Positions 1-10,910 of a stretch of DNA of 64,000 nucleotides are shown one piece after another. Source of the DNA: Diplonema papillatum. Lineage: Eukaryota > Euglenozoa > Diplonemea > Diplonemida > Diplonemidae. Made by a program: the position numbers and the translations under genes. Numbering within the stretch: the stretch's first letter is position 1; each line of letters opens with the position of its first letter. Under the pieces are notes generated by a model that saw only the letters and a list, made by a program, of their open reading frames with translations, was not told the DNA's origin and did no database searches. The DNA lies in contig JAPJBO010000242.1 in the NCBI GenBank assembly GCA_030068145.1, forward strand, positions 201,274 to 265,273. Direction: 5' to 3'.

Positions 1-1505
1 ACGCACACACCAGTCGAGCACTTCGGGCCACGCGAGCCAGATGGTCCCGTCGGCGCCGCCTGCCCAGCCGACGTCGGCGGCCACCTCGGGGCAGTCCGTC
101 CACTTCGCGCTGCCGTCCGCCCAGCGGCCGCCCCAGCTGTGCTCGAGCCCCGGCCACGCGTTGCGCAGCCGCAGGAGCCGGTGCCCGCGCGACTCGAACA
201 CCTGCAGGACGGTATACGCGTGCCCCATGAGCAGCCCGTTCTGCTCGTACGTCTTCTCCTGCGACGTCTCGTTCGGGTCGCCCCCGTCGCCGCCGTCCGC
301 CGACGCAGGCAGATTCGGCGTGTGCAGCAGCACCAGCTTCCCCTGCTGCTCGTACCGCAGCAAGTCGTCGAACAACCCGCTGGGGTCCCGGGCTTGCGGC
401 GGCTCCGCCTTCGGTTCGGGCCACGGGATGCGCGCGGTAGGGAAGCCGGTCAGGTCCTGCAGGCCCTCCTGCACCAGCCCCGTGGCCACCGCCGCGTAGC
501 TGCCGCAGAGCCGGGCGTACGCTTTTTCGACCAGCGCCGCCCACAGCTCGCGCGAGTTCGCGATGTTGTGGCAGAAGGCCGGCACGTCGAGGACCGACCG
601 CTTCGGATACCGGACGAGCGGCGTGTAGTCGTCGACGACGACGTCCCGCCACCACCCGTCTTTCGACAGGATGCAGCGGTAGGCCCCGATGTCCGAGTAC
701 TCCTGCCGCTGCTTGCCGAAGATGCCCTTGATCGGGTTGTAACGCTGCCCGCCGTGCGGAAACTCCGCGAGCGCCGCCAAGCAGCACGCGAACCACGCGT
801 GGCCCAGCACGCCCATGTCAATATCGTTGGGCACCGGCGCCGTGCAGAACAGCTTCCCGGTTTGTCCCGGGGGGAGCGCGGCGCCCGGCCTGCCCCAGGC
901 GTCGACTTCGGACGCTAGGTCGTCTTCGGCGGGCGGCATCCGGTCTTTTTCGTGCGGTTTTATCAGCGACGAGTGCTGCGGAAGGAACCAGAGGTCGACG
1001 AACGGCGCCGCCTTCTGCACGGCGGTCTCGAGGACCTTCAGCTCGGTGTCTTCGGGGTCGACCAGCCGCTGGAGCCGTTGGTAGTCTTCGTACACGCGGT
1101 GCTCCCTGTCTTTCCGGCGCTTCGCGAACGTCGCCTCCGACAGGGGCTGCGTCCTCCAGCCGGGCTGCGGCGGGCCCTCGAAGAACCCGCTGACGAACTC
1201 GCGCGTTTCGCCCGGGTGCACGACCATGGTGAACACCTCGGCGCTGTACTGCGCGTGCAGCGTCTTCGACACGCCCGCCGCGCTCGCCATCCCCGGCCCG
1301 GCCCACGTTTCGACGAACAGCTCGACTTCCGGGTGCCCGTTATACACGGCCACCGCCGTCTCCTCGCTGTCGGCGGCCGGCTTGCCCAGCAGCATCAGCA
1401 GCTTCCCCCGTTCGCTCGCCGGCTCGTTGACGAGGTCAACCACCTTCACAGGGCCGACCTTCGGGCACAGCTGATTAAACGGCGACTTGTTCGGCGGGCA
1501 GAGCC
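1..1505 (-). CDS. Calpain-like (C2 family) cysteine-protease homologue, partial, apparently inactive
   Basis: One minus-strand frame is open from about 1505 to the left window edge. After an N-terminal stretch of roughly 200 residues comes a calpain protease core. The block GWWRDVVVDDY followed by LWAALVEKAYARLCGSY matches calpain cores, in a wording close to trypanosomatid calpain-like proteins. The catalytic His lies in MGHAYTVL (codon 220-222) and the catalytic Asn in RLRNAWPG (codon 160-162). The catalytic Cys block, canonically LGDCWF, reads LGHAWF here, with Ala at 796-798, so the nucleophile is absent. Family knowledge: calpains cut regulatory or cytoskeletal proteins, and inactive members occur in several protist lineages. 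The 5' end is uncertain; a good acceptor (ACTCAACCCCAG) lies near 1505, so an upstream exon probably exists. The C-terminus lies outside the window. Confidence 0.82.
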
Positions 1506-1521
1506 TGGGGTTGAGTGTTAC

Positions 1522-2034
1522 GAGTGGACGTCGGCGTTGCGGTGAACCGGATGCTTTGACTTTGCAAGAGCGTGAGTGGTTGTGTGCAGTATGCCATTAG
1601 TCGGTTGATATTAATCTTCGAAGACTAGCGTCTTATACGACAAAAAAAGAAGCGAGCAGTGCATAAATCGTCGCTAACTACTCTCAGTGGACTTCGGCGT
1701 TGCGGTGAACCGAATGCTTTGGCTTAGCAAGAGCGTGAGCGGTTGTGTGAGGAGAGAGAGAGGTGTCACTAGTCGGTTGATATCAACCTTCGAAGAATAG
1801 CGTCTTATATGACACAAAAGAAGCGAGCAGTGCATAAATAGCGCCGTCGCTAACTACTCTCAGTGGACTTCGGCGTTGCGGTGAACCGGACGCTTCGGCC
1901 TCGCAAGAGCGTGAGCGGTGTACCACAGTGTGTCATTAGTCGGTTGATATCAATCTTCGAAGACTGGCGTCTTATACGACACAAAGGAAGCGAGCAGTGC
2001 ATAAATAGCACCGTCGCTTACGCTCTGAGATAGA
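1522..2034. repeat. Three tandem copies of a 164-175 bp unit
   Basis: The phrase cggcgttgcggtgaaccg recurs near 1532, 1697 and 1871. Each unit also carries a Ser/Leu-like stretch gttgatatcaa, a small hairpin around AAGAC...GTCTT, and tgcataaata near its end. The copies differ by scattered substitutions and short indels. The array abuts the 5' side of the calpain-like coding region, so it may be intronic or upstream sequence of that gene. The TATA-like word is only suggestive. Confidence 0.8.
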
Positions 2035-2142
2035 GGCTGGGTGTTGACAGCGGATCGCCGCACAACGAAGAGTGTTGAAGTATGGCTAAAGATAAAGTGG
2101 TGTCACCTGAGGGGGTAATCTCAGGGCCGCCCACGTGATAAG

Positions 2143-2505
2143 CCGTTAAGCATTGAGTTCTTTTAAGTACATGAACCACATGGATTAGCATGCACTGTGC
2201 CGTTAAGCAGTGTGAACTTGAAATGCAGGTACCACAGGGGTAAGCTTGCATTTGTCATAGGCTAGGGTTATTTGAATACGTCGTCCGAGGACGATCTCAA
2301 AGCGGACGAGGACGGTGATAATAGGCTGGTGATATCCAGCTCCATTCTTCGTTTGTTGCGCTTTCGCGCCGGCTGTCCTGCCGAAGCAGTCGCTCGAGGG
2401 GGCGATCCTGACATGATGAGGATGAAGTCGAGGTGGCAGGGCTGGTGATATCCAGCTCCACCCGTTAAGCAGCGGCTGCCGGCTTATCCCGTGACACCTT
2501 TTATA
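2143..2505 (+). repeat. Dispersed repeat beginning with gttaagcattgagttc, short copy
   Basis: The left arm (about 2144-2200) is nearly identical to 19797-19851. The right arm gttaagcagcggctgcc followed by cgtgacacc (about 2463-2500) matches 20775-20812. Inside there is another diverged unit starting gttaagcagtgtg at 2213, and gctggtgatatccagctcc appears twice. A joined form of only the two arms lies at 43109-43178, in inverse orientation. The layout resembles an internally deleted mobile element; its class is not recognised. Confidence 0.6.
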
Positions 2506-3483
2506 TGTACGTTATTGAAAGAGTAGCGTTGGCATTCTTACAGGTTCGTTCCCTCGTAAAGTAAAGCTCAGCGAATTGCAACAGACGCACACCGCCCGGA
2601 AACGCGCATCGTGCCAGAAACGGGTTCGGCCGGTGCGATATGGTGGCTGTTTGGATACTTTTTCGGACGGTCGTTGCCAGAAACGGGTTGTTCCGGCCGG
2701 ATTTTCTTGCGGAACGGACGGCATACCTCGCGTTCACCACCTGTTTGGCCAGGTTCTTGAGGTCGAGAGGCGGGTACGGCTGGAAGAACTTCGGCTTGGC
2801 CTTCGTCGTAGACACGCGGGTCTGCGACGGGCTCGGCACGCGCTGCTTGACGCGGTGGGGCCCCGACGGCGTACGGCGGCCCTCGCTGGCGGTGGCGGCG
2901 GGCGACGCGGCGGTGCTGCGCCCCGTGGCCGGCCCCGGCGGGGCGTCGCTGCCGTCGTCGGCGGTGTCGACGACAAGGTTTCTGCCGCCCAGCATGTTGG
3001 GTCCAGGCTTCGCATCAGCACGCAATACCACCGGCGGGTCTCTCGGGGACCCAGCCTCCTGGAAGTCCGAGTCGACCGACTGCCGCGGCGACGAGACGTG
3101 CCTCGGAAGAGGCCCGTCGTCGACGGCATTCTGTGGCGCGCCAGCCACGTTGGAGCGGGGCTGCTGGCAGGGCGGTAGCGCGTCTGAGGCCCTTCGCGGG
3201 GTGCTGCCGGACCCAACGGTCGACCGACTGATGCCCCCTGACGCGGCTACAATCCCGGGGCGCTCCCTGGCATCCGATAGGCGCCGGCTTCCCGTGTGCG
3301 AAGCCGAGGGACCCACCGAGCTGCACTGCGAGAAGATGCCTGTGTTGGTTTGCTGTCGGGCAGGGGGCAGGGAAACACTCAACTACCAGGACCTGTTTCT
3401 TTTTGAACGGATTGTCGGCACAGGACGGCCACCCGAGTATCTTCATCCGATGAATCATGCACTTCCGGGTCTCTGCAGGTTCT
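2501..3483 (-). CDS. Ser/Pro/Arg-rich disordered protein region, probable 3' exons of the 3836-4526 gene
   Basis: An uninterrupted minus-strand frame covers 2501-3382 (293 codons from its first Met). Most of it is low-complexity Ser, Pro, Gly and Arg, with no domain I recognise; the last third is more ordered (FFQPYPPLDLKNLAKQ). Just upstream, an acceptor CTTCTTCACAG at about 3484 opens an acidic stretch (PEVHDSSDEDTRVAVL), and another acceptor CTTCTCGCAG lies at about 3327. This suggests a small exon followed by the long one. The reading frame runs into the dispersed repeat at its 3' end, so the natural C-terminus may have been altered by that insertion. Function unknown. Confidence 0.4.
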
Positions 3484-3835
3484 GTGAAGAAGCAGTGGCA
3501 GAAAGAGAAGTAATCCCCTGCTCGCTACGCGAGCTGAAAATTTGATTAGTATTTGAAGAACACTGAGTGGAGATGATCACTACACTGACCATTAACTAGA
3601 GTGCGTAGTGCGTAACTCCATTCTTCTACTGTACTCAGAGACAAGATGCCGCCGTACCGGGGGTTCCAGTCGACAAATCCTGGCTGTTGCTTACACCGCG
3701 ACACTAGAGGTTGAGGCCGGAGAGGAGGCAGAGACCCGTGCAACACTGGCAGGTGAGCCCCCTAAGTGCAGAAACCGCTGAAAAACAGTGAATGTAATGC
3801 CCTGGGGAAAACATCAAAAACAAACAAAAGCGTAC

Positions 3836-4526
3836 CTGACTTCGGGTCGTGCGGAGGATGGTGGTTTGTAGTGTGGACGTTGGAGCGCGTTCGATTGCTT
3901 ATATCCCCGAGAACAGCAGGAGGATGCGGCGAGGCGCGACAGTGACTGGCTGGAGGGTTCGACGCGTGGTTGGAGGAGTGGGGTTGGCTCGCGGGCGGAA
4001 CGGCCGCAGCGGTGCCGGACGCGGTTTGTCGCGTGGGAGACGTGCTGAAAGGCGCTGAGCTGCTGCGGGCCGCGGAGCCGAGGATCGACCGGGGGCCGCT
4101 GCCGCTAAGTATGCCCGCGGTCGATTCCTCGTGCATTTCTGTCATCGCCAGGATGATCCGTCTGAGAGCACTCTTAGTGGCGTGATCGTGGCTGAACACC
4201 TCAATATCGACGCCTTCCAACTTCAGCCCGCCACTGGTATGATCCAGCACCGGCTCGGCTATAGATGGGATGCCGACTTCCAAGCGATCAGTGCCGTTAG
4301 CTGGTGCGAAGCTGATCATCTCCGGTGTGATTGTAACGCTGCATTCCTCCGTAAGCTGGCCAGAAGCCTGCCGAATAGCCACAGGATGCTTCAAATCCAC
4401 CCGTGACAAAACTCGCAATTCATCGCGGCTGAGGTTCGTTGCCGACGTAGCTCCAGCTCGGCGTTTCATGCTCCCGACTGCCAAGCCCAGCCGGACCCTC
4501 CCGCCCTCAACTAACGACTTTATCAC
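3836..4526 (-). CDS. Unrecognised protein, probable first coding exon
   Basis: The minus-strand frame starts at Met 4526. The first ~140 residues look folded (DLKHPVAIRQ, SVTITPEMISFAP, ALRRIILAMTEMHEE). The remainder is Ser/Pro/His-rich. A consensus donor TCAG|GTACGC ends the exon at 3836; without splicing the frame would read on to a stop at 3762. Alternating strand-like segments in the first part could be a PH-like or beta-sandwich fold, but I cannot assign it. It most likely continues in the disordered reading frame immediately downstream on the same strand. Confidence 0.45.
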
Positions 4527-4529
4527 TTG

Positions 4530-6525
4530 GGTTTAGGTAGGCCCCACGATGCTCTGGACACATTTCGTTTGTCAATGTGTTCTGCGGGTTCTCGCACGAA
4601 ATTCACTCCAGAGTGAGACCCAAACACTTCTTAGCGTGGCTAACAGCTCCCGCGACGGCCGGTGGCCCGGCTATGCTTCAAAAGGGCATACAGCCGGCTG
4701 TAAAAAGCGGGGTATTTTTTTTGAGAACAATTTTTTTTGTCATCATCACCAGAGTTCGCTTTAAGACCGGTGGCCCAGTCATTTTTCAAAACTGCCTCTG
4801 GGCAGTTTTTTTATTTCGAAGCATCTCAGGCGTGTGGCTTTTTTTACTAGTGTTCGTCTTCCAGGGGTTTCAGTGCAGGCAGCCACGTACACAATGGAGC
4901 TTACCTGCAGCCTGGATACGGCCGAGTCCCCAGTCGCTGAGTCAGCTTCGTCAGAATGGCGTAAGGAAAGAGTTCTAGGCATGACCCATCTGGGTTAACT
5001 GGACCAAGGTTCGTGCAAAATGCCGTCGATAGCTATTCGGTTATCCTTCGGCTGGCTGAGGCATTTGTGCTCTATCTGTGGTGGCTGGGTTGCTTCTGAC
5101 TGCAGGATCCTTCCCCGAACAAAAAGATTTGCTCCAGTCGTTAGCTATCATTATATGATAGCTGCTGGCTTTCCTTCTGGACATCGCGACATTTCTGGAC
5201 AATTTCACCCGCCGCTGTGCAGCGCCCTCGTGCGAGGTCGACACTCCAACTGTATGTCGTGCGTGAACGTTGGCATTGAGTTCATCGAGCTCGGCTGAGC
5301 TGAAGGCTCGCACCGTCCACGCAACTTGTGGAGGCTACTGGGCGTGGTCCATGCCAACCAAGTGGCCTGCTTCAGTGTTTTCGGCGGTTTTCCTTCCCCT
5401 GGTCAGGGCGGTTCACTCCCCATGTTGAGTTTTTGTTCAGGTTTTCACTGGATTTATTGGTCAAGCACCAGCTGGCACAGCCCTTTCTATGAATCAAAGC
5501 ATCAAAGTGACCCAGGAAAAAGGTGCGGCTGGTCGTTGTCCACTTCATCACACGTTAGTACTGGCCGTTGTGCCAGCTGGATCTGCAGCATGTTAGCCGG
5601 CTCAGTGTCGTCGCTGGGTTTCGGCTCCGGACGGTAATTAGGGCACATGTGCAGTGATTGGGTACACCACTGTGACACCAGGAAGAAAACACAGCCAGGT
5701 GGGAGGCAGGCAGGGCCTGCCCGGCTGCTCTGGCACGACAACACTGCTGGTCACTTTTGACCCAAATATGACTGGTCAGCCGGTCTTTTTTGCCCCAAAA
5801 ATGACCGGTCATAAATGACCGATCACTTTTCAGCGATGGATTTTTTTAGTCATAAATGACCGGCTTTTTTCTTAGCGCGAGCACTGATCATCACTGGTGG
5901 CTAACGTCTCCGGTGTTCTCGCACGCATTTCCGAGAGTGAGAGTCGTGCACCACGTTCGCCGAGCTGGAGCATGCCGCACAAATTGCCCAGTGTTGACGA
6001 TATGGCTCGTTTTTTCGAACACAGCGATGTCCACAATCTAAAGGCGGCACCGCATACACGCACATACTGAAGCCGAATGCAAAAGCGGGAAAACGCCGGG
6101 AAAATGGACACCAATTCGACCGAACACGTGAGAAAGAGTGATTGCACTCTGCTTTCCGTGGGTGGTGGCGTACTTCGGTCGCCCACGTGTCGACAGAGGT
6201 GTAACTCGCAATCTCGTCCAATTTTCGCATGATCCTCACCCAGTCCAGCGTGACTGGAAAAGCGACTAGAAAATCGTCGCCATGTCATTCTCGAGAAGAT
6301 CAAGGAACTGGGCCAAGAACAAAACCTCTAAACGAGTTGCCAGAAACTCCTTAACCACTTGTTGAGCCAGTATATTTTTGGTCTGACGCTGGAGCAGTCT
6401 TTTGAAAATCTGCTGCGCTCATGGCCACTGGGGCCCGAAGTGGAAGGCCCGGTAGTGAGAATCAAGACGAGATTATGAGTGATTTTGCCGTCACGCCAGA
6501 GATCTGACGGGTAAGCGTGCGTGTA
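4530..6525. other. No recognisable gene; small repeats and hairpins
   Basis: Short reading frames exist on both strands but none shows a family motif or coherent coding composition. A hairpin with stem AAAACTGCC/GGCAGTTTT lies near 4787-4812. Around 5750-5870 the words atgaccggtca and cataaatgaccg are repeated several times with inverted copies. Confidence 0.5.
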
Positions 6526-7372
6526 TCATGCAGGGTCAAAACCTTGTGTCTTTTTAAAACGCTCCCGCGGGGCCGATGGCAGGGATTTATACGCCGGTCT
6601 AGATGGGCGGGTCACCCGTCCATCCTCAAAAAAAAAAAAAAAAAAAACCCACGGGCTGGCGGGTGTGGGTAGGCTACCACAGCAGTCATAGGGGGTCATG
6701 GGGGGGCCCATAGGGGGTCCATAGGGGGGTCATGGGGGGTCCATAGGGGGGGGGGGGGGGGTCATGGAGGCGGCAAACGCGGGGCGAGGCCGAGGACCCG
6801 TTGCGGTACACGAACGTACGCCGAACATTATTGAAGTTCGCAAAGGCTTCGGTGTACTTCGATGCCGTGTCGGCGGTCCTCGCAAAGAGAGAGCAGTTGG
6901 CACGACGCCCCATGCCCTTATTCTCCAACTCTTCCTTGTAATCCAACTGCTGTGTTTTCCCCCTCACGCGCCCTTTGCCGGACAACTGCTGGTTCTCCCA
7001 CCTCTCTGCTGCACCCTCCACCCTCTGGAACATCTGGCTCGGAATCTATACACGGTGCGCAGTGATGCACGGTGATGCACAGTGATCCACGCTAGTGCGG
7101 TGTGCACAGTGACACGATAGCGCATGGTGGTGCATAGTGATCCACAGTGGAGGACAGTGGTGGCACTAATTTTCGGGCCCTCAACGACTTTGCAGGGCTG
7201 GCTGGGGTGGCTGGACAGGCTGGACCACCACTGGGGGGGGGGTCTGGGGGGTCGACAAACACGTGCTCGGCACCCCGGTGCAAAAGACGGGTACCCGTCC
7301 ATCTACATGGACTATTGCTCTAGGCCGAAATCCCCTTATAAATCCCTGGCCGATGGCCCCCAAAAAAAAAAA
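6526..7372 (+). mobile_element. Non-autonomous DNA element of the cATGCAGGGTCA-end family, long variant, right end missing
   Basis: The left end (tcatgcagggtcaaaacc, after a TA) is the same terminus as the short MITEs at 31.8-44.6 kb and shares their next ~55 bases. After that the interior differs: inverted segments around 'gcgggtcacccgtcca', runs of ggggtcatgggg, and a segment ending 'gtacccgtccatctacatgg'. An inverted relative fills 25557-27128. No matching right terminus is found before 7400, so this copy is truncated. The long reading frames inside are in G/C-run DNA and show no transposase features. Confidence 0.65.
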
Positions 7373-7399
7373 AATTGGAGAAAAAAAAATGGTGAATTT

Positions 7400-8480
7400 C
7401 CCTTATATCCCACCACCATGGCTTCCGATGCTTTTGGGCTCAAATTTAATTCACATGCGGAACGTGCGGAAAAGATCCAAAAAAAAAAAAAACTTTTCCG
7501 AGTTTCATGCAGGAGGGGTACAAGCTCCAGAAAAGGGTTCAGGGTGTAGTCTGGTAGGGAGGCTGCCCCCAACTTGCCATATTTGGGTCGCCAAGTCCAC
7601 ATCAGCATCACTTTGCGGGCTTCGTGGTTTTGTGCAGTTGGCTTGGTGCCACGGGATCTATCCGCTTGTTGCGGACCTCCTGCAAGAACACGAAGGAAAA
7701 AGTGCGTAGTTGTTTACAATGCATACTTGTTTTCCGGTAAGGAGTGGGCAGGACGTTTCAAAGGGGGAAAAGAGGAACAAAGCACATGAATGCTTCTTAG
7801 AAAATAGTAGGTGGGACGATCTTGATTAGAGTGAAAGTTCGTAAGTAAGTTAATATCACACTGCTCGATGGTCGCTTCACACTGCCGCACATCAACCTGC
7901 TCATCCTCCTTGGCTGTCAGCTTATTGAAGGCGTCCGCGGCCAGGCATATTAGTATTGCCTCACAGGTTGATTAGCCAAGCCAAAAGACACATCTCAGGA
8001 GAAAAGAATCGGGGCAGGTTGACATTTACATAAGCCCTGCTCACAGTCCATGATCGCAAGCTGGGACCGGTGCAGGAACAAACATATGTGTTGGTTTGGC
8101 GGGACACAGTGGTCTACAAGGCGAAATGAGAGCAAGATTTCGTACAAGAACCTCAAGAACGTCCACTTTTGCTTTTGTGTGTGCTAATGGTCCACGCAAT
8201 CAGTCGATGGATTGTTGCCCGACTCGGATGTAGGACGGACCCACCCTTCGGTCCAAGGTCTGGACGGAATTCCCTGACTGTGACAAACCAATGATAGTAG
8301 GTGGCTGACCTTGCACACATGTGACTGCCAATTTTAATACATGCGGAAACACATGCGGAAAACACGTGCGAAAACACGTACGGAATTCCGCACGTACGGA
8401 AAATCACAATTTTATTCACGTGCGGAATTCCGTACGTTCCGCATGCGGAACGCAAGGCCTGCCCACCACTTCAAATTTTG
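7400..8480. repeat. Dispersed gcggaa-type repeat segments
   Basis: The segment 7400-7545 (containing attcacatgcggaacgtgcgg and ggggtacaagctc) recurs in diverged form at about 24560-24705. At 8335-8470 a related palindrome-rich block repeats acatgcggaa and acgtacgg in both orientations, centred on ggaattccgcacgtac. No gene is recognised between 7400 and 8500. Confidence 0.5.
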
Positions 8481-8499
8481 TTCCCTTATATCCCAATGG

Positions 8500-10905
8500 G
8501 ACAACAAATTGGCACATCTCAGAATCTGGCAAGCTCTCTCTGTAGTGTGGCCTAGATGTTCCTAACTCCGGTGCAAACGGCAGACGCTATTTGGGTCAAG
8601 GTTGAAGTCCTGCTCCGAGACTCGATCGCACGGAGAAGTGGCGCGAATCACTAGTCGCCGAGCGAAGCGCAATGCCGACGACTGCTGCCCCAGGTGTGAG
8701 CGTGAGTGTGCGTGTGCTGTGGTGGAAATAGGGTAAAGATCGACTTCGTTCTTCTGACAACTCAGAGAGTGCGCAGAGGGATAGAGGCTGGTCCAAGGGG
8801 ACGCTGATACGTTCGCTGTTATATTTTACTTCATTCGGGTCAGGTGAAGGACTCCGCGGTCAACGCTCTTCAGTGCCAAGTCCTTGGGTCGGGTGTAATG
8901 GAGCAGCTTCTTTCACTTCCACAAATCTGATTCTTGTTTGTTGTGTTCATTGGTTGAAATTTCCGGCCAATCCAAGGCGAGGGCGGCATTCTGTTTGGTT
9001 GGGGGTTCGTCGTGTCCAGGAACACGGACACCTCCTTCCGGGATCTTACCTTTGTCTGAACGGATGCATTTGTCTCTGTCTGACTGAGTCATTTGTCGCT
9101 TTGTTCTTGATTGACACTTTCCTTGAGTCATAGTCTTGAGTCATAATACTGTGCACCGAAGTATGCGGCACGCTATGAGCCCCGAATCCATGACTTCGTG
9201 TAGTTCGGGCTATCGGCGGGTGGGTGGGGGTTGTGTCTCTGAACAACTAACGGATTCCTTTGTTGTGCCGAAAACCCGTACGGTGCAGGTACCCCTGAAA
9301 GGTCATGACGATGCTGTCGGGGTTCGACACCTAAGAGCTGATGACATACAGAACATCACCGACGAGGCTAGGCTGTGGAACAAGCAAATCTGGACATCAA
9401 GTTGGTGACCGTGTTGTTCAGCATTAACTCAACAGCATTGGAACTCTACACAGCACGATTTAGCTGGATCCTGCTTGGCACTCAAAGGTGGGCCGAAGTA
9501 TCAAACTATCTGAAAAAGATCTTCCGGCTTGCGTGAAAAATGCTGGGGCGCCGCCCGGTGCTTATTTTGGTGGATCTAACAACAGCGTCGCTGTGAACGC
9601 TTTGGCCGTCAAGCCAGTTATCGCTGTGGTATGTTTTCTTCATCCACTGGACACGGAACGAGACCGAAGAATCGTTTGGCCATGTTTTCACACCGAGTAC
9701 TGAACCCCCAGCCTGGGTTGCTCTTCCTAGATTGGCTTCGAGCAAACTGGGGCGACCACTGCTGCCGTGCGAACGTGTGATCGATGATCATTTTGTTGAC
9801 GGAGAACTGAAAATGAGCTAGTCGCGAGGACAACGCAAAGTCGAAGACCCACCACGCAAAGTACGAAGGCTCGTACGTCCCGTGGGCAGGCTCAGGAATA
9901 AGACAGAAGACGATGGTCAACAGCTGCGAATCGGCAGCAAAGCATGCTGGCTTTTCGCTACATGCGTGGACCGGTCTGCGCGGCATCGCATGACATCAAA
10001 GCCCGCGCTTGCTTTTATCCGATAGCGGCCCACAAACCCGCTGACCCCGCCTTTGCAACAGAAGCACCCTCGTCTGTTTGGTCAGCTTGACAATCTCTGC
10101 TGTGCGGCACTCGCGAATCGTTGGAAGCACCACTCCGTTTTACTACCGTATCAGCGGAGGTAAAACACACGACTATGACCAGTTTCTCTTCTGATTCGTT
10201 CGTTCGTTCATCGAGCGGAGCGACTTGAACGCATCGGGCATATAAGCCTCAGAGTTCGTGCGCAAAACAGACAACCAAGGTCTGCCGTGCAGACGAAAAC
10301 GAGAGTCCTTGGATGTGGACCGGGGCGGTTGCGAAACCGAACTTTTGATCCACAGGACACCACCACGCTGCATGCAACGTAGACGATCGCGCGAGAACCT
10401 CTTTGCGCAGGTTGCACTGAGTGTTGGCTTTTCGCGAGGAAAGGCAGACATGCCCAACGTGTAAACAAGAACTGGACAGAGAGACGGAGCGGGTGCGGGA
10501 GAGAGCAAAAGCTGTTTTGTTGAGATGTGCTTCAAGCTGTTAAAATGCCGAGGTTTTCACTGGCAGGAGTGTTTGTCGCAGTTTACACGGTTAATGTCCT
10601 AAAGCAGGGCTTGTGCCGTGGGCCTAAGATGCGTAGTGTTCTTGAGTTGATTGGAAGAAACGCGAGCCCTGGCGGACAAGTAGCAACCCGGAGAATCTGT
10701 AGCGCTGGTTCGTCACGATTCGACTCTTCTTCGGGCATTGCTGGCGCAGGCGAGTCCCAGCTCGTCGGAAGAATGAGATGGACCTGAGGGACCTGGTGCA
10801 ACGTGGTGCACCGTGGTGCGCCGTGATCGGCAGCGGCAGGCAATGCGATGCAGCTCCCCGAGTTATAGGGGTGGACCGGCTCATTCTGTGCGCAAAGGAA
10901 TAGCA
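8500..10905. other. No recognisable gene
   Basis: Only short reading frames occur. One minus-strand stretch (about 9740-9900) reads YEPSYFAWWVFDF and LAHFQFSVNK, which looks protein-like and could be an isolated exon, but no family is recognised. A short word shared by 10370-10390 and 10988-11000 (gcatgcaacg with agacg) hints at local duplication. Confidence 0.4.
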
Positions 10906-10910
10906 GACGG

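Noticed and set aside
139-1545. Long plus-strand Arg/Pro-rich frames over the calpain region
   Set aside because: They are shadows of the minus-strand calpain-like gene in GC-rich codons.
2143-2220. gttaagc words as integron attC core sites
   Set aside because: Only the core word matches; no paired inverse core or gene-cassette layout, and the surrounding DNA is eukaryotic.
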